Source: Candidatus Segetimicrobium genomatis (lineage in GTDB: Bacteria > Sysuimicrobiota > Sysuimicrobiia > Sysuimicrobiales > Segetimicrobiaceae). From it: a stretch of 6,984 bases of DNA. Location: the NCBI GenBank assembly GCA_005882445.1, contig VBAN01000068.1, positions 1 to 6,984 on the forward strand, given 5' to 3'. The notes beneath the pieces are model-generated. The model did not search any database and was not told the origin of the DNA. It was given only the letters and a program-made list of their open reading frames with translations. The position numbers were made by a program, and so were the translations under genes. This document shows, piece by piece, positions 6,278 through 6,984 of this stretch (position 1 is its first letter; every line of letters begins with the position of its first letter).

Positions 6278-6984
6278 TCGCCGCGCCGCCTGGCCCACTG
6301 CCAGATTCCCGGGACGCGGACGGGCATCGGGACGCGGAAGGACGGCACACTGAACGAGGCCCGGGGCAGCGGCTGGGGGCCGGAGAGCGCGAGCAGGGTC
6401 CCTTTGAGCTCTTCCTCGGTCAGGCCGCGGGTCAACCGTCCCTCCCGGGCGCGGGTGCCGAGCGCGCGGCTCAGCCCGGGCCGCTCGGTGAGCGGGAGCA
6501 GGCACCCCGCGGCCACCAGGCGGTCGCCGCGGATGATCAGCGCGCCGTCGTGCAGCGGGGTGTTCGGGAAGAAGATGTTGATGAGGAGCTGGACGGTGGC
6601 GACGGCGTCGATCCGGATCCCGGTCTCGATAAAATCCGCCAGCCCGACGCTCCGCTCCAGCACGATCAGCGCGCCGATCTTGCGGGACCCCAGGATGCGG
6701 GCCGCCCGGGCGACGTCGTTGACCAGGCGGATCCTCGCCTCGCGGTCGAGCCCGTGGGTCGTCAGGCCCACGAGCGACACCCCGCCCCGGCCCAGCTGCT
6801 CCACCATCCGGCGCAGCTCGGGCTGGAAGAGCACCAGCAGCGCGAACGGCAGCGCGAACGCGACGCTCCGCAGCACCCACTGCAGCGTGTACAGCTGCAG
6901 CGTCTGGCTGATCAGGTACGCGGCGAACAGCACGCCGAGGCCGGCGACCAGCTGCACGGCGCGGGTGCGCCGCACCAGCATCAG
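6274..6984 (-). CDS. cdaA: Diadenylate cyclase CdaA (DisA_N/DAC domain), 5' end outside the window, probable internal deletion
   Basis: CdaA condenses two ATP to cyclic di-AMP at the membrane. The gene enters from the right edge; 236 residues are visible and the frame is open to 6984, so the ATG at 6981 is internal and the first membrane helix lies outside. Visible parts are the conserved RTRAVQLVAG and LYTLQWVL membrane region, FQPELRRMVEQLGRG, IGALIVLER, INIFFPNTPLHDGALII with the catalytic DGA (146-148 of the visible part), and AAGCLLPLTERP. After LSRALGTR the family continues with HRAA, a TD segment and SEETG; here GTR joins AREGRLTRGLTEEEL directly (junction near 6450/6451). About 28 residues, including the HR of the ATP-phosphate-binding RHR motif, are missing in frame. 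As written it should be inactive. The C-terminus, rich in proline and ending in WARRRGE, is otherwise plausible. Confidence 0.92.
   Translation of the reverse strand: MMLVRRTRAVQLVAGLGVLFAAYLISQTLQLYTLQWVLRSVAFALPFALLVLFQPELRRMVEQLGRGGVSLVGLTTHGLDREARIRLVNDVARAARILGSRKIGALIVLERSVGLADFIETGIRIDAVATVQLLINIFFPNTPLHDGALIIRGDRLVAAGCLLPLTERPGLSRALGTRAREGRLTRGLTEEELKGTLLALSGPQPLPRASFSVPSFRVPMPVRVPGIWQWARRRGE

Overview
The window is very GC-rich bacterial chromosomal DNA in which every supportable gene lies on the minus strand. In transcription order (right to left) they are cdaA, cdaR, glmM, a glmS ribozyme leader, glmS, an NAD-dependent sugar-nucleotide epimerase, a Trm112/UPF0434-like zinc ribbon, acpS and the start of nnr. 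The cdaA-cdaR-glmM-glmS order is known from Firmicutes. Together with the glmS ribozyme it suggests a high-GC Firmicutes-like or neighbouring Terrabacteria lineage; I cannot place it more precisely.

Right part (3797-6984): cdaA (cyclic di-AMP synthase, 5' end outside the window), cdaR (its membrane-anchored YbbR-repeat partner) and glmM (phosphoglucosamine mutase). CdaA, CdaR and GlmM are known to form a complex linking c-di-AMP to cell-wall precursor synthesis. Middle (3323-3796): a 474-bp gene-free stretch holding a well-formed glmS ribozyme, which in characterised cases self-cleaves on binding glucosamine-6-phosphate and so lowers glmS expression. Left-middle (1560-3322): glmS, which makes glucosamine-6-phosphate, the substrate of GlmM. 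Left part (1-1563): tightly packed epimerase, zinc ribbon, acpS and nnr, with 4-bp stop/start overlaps that suggest translational coupling.

The strangest feature is damage. Five consecutive conserved genes carry lesions. cdaA lacks about 28 residues including most of the RHR motif. cdaR changes frame twice, with sequence apparently missing each time. glmM lacks one base. glmS has lost about 60 residues of its first SIS domain, replaced by an inverted copy of its own downstream sequence (115-bp arms, one mismatch). The epimerase lacks about 20 residues near its C-terminus. Between the lesions the proteins look normal, and the three small genes to the left look intact. The likeliest explanation is amplification or assembly artefact (fold-back chimera plus deletions); real decay of the operon is the alternative. 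Read mapping would settle it.
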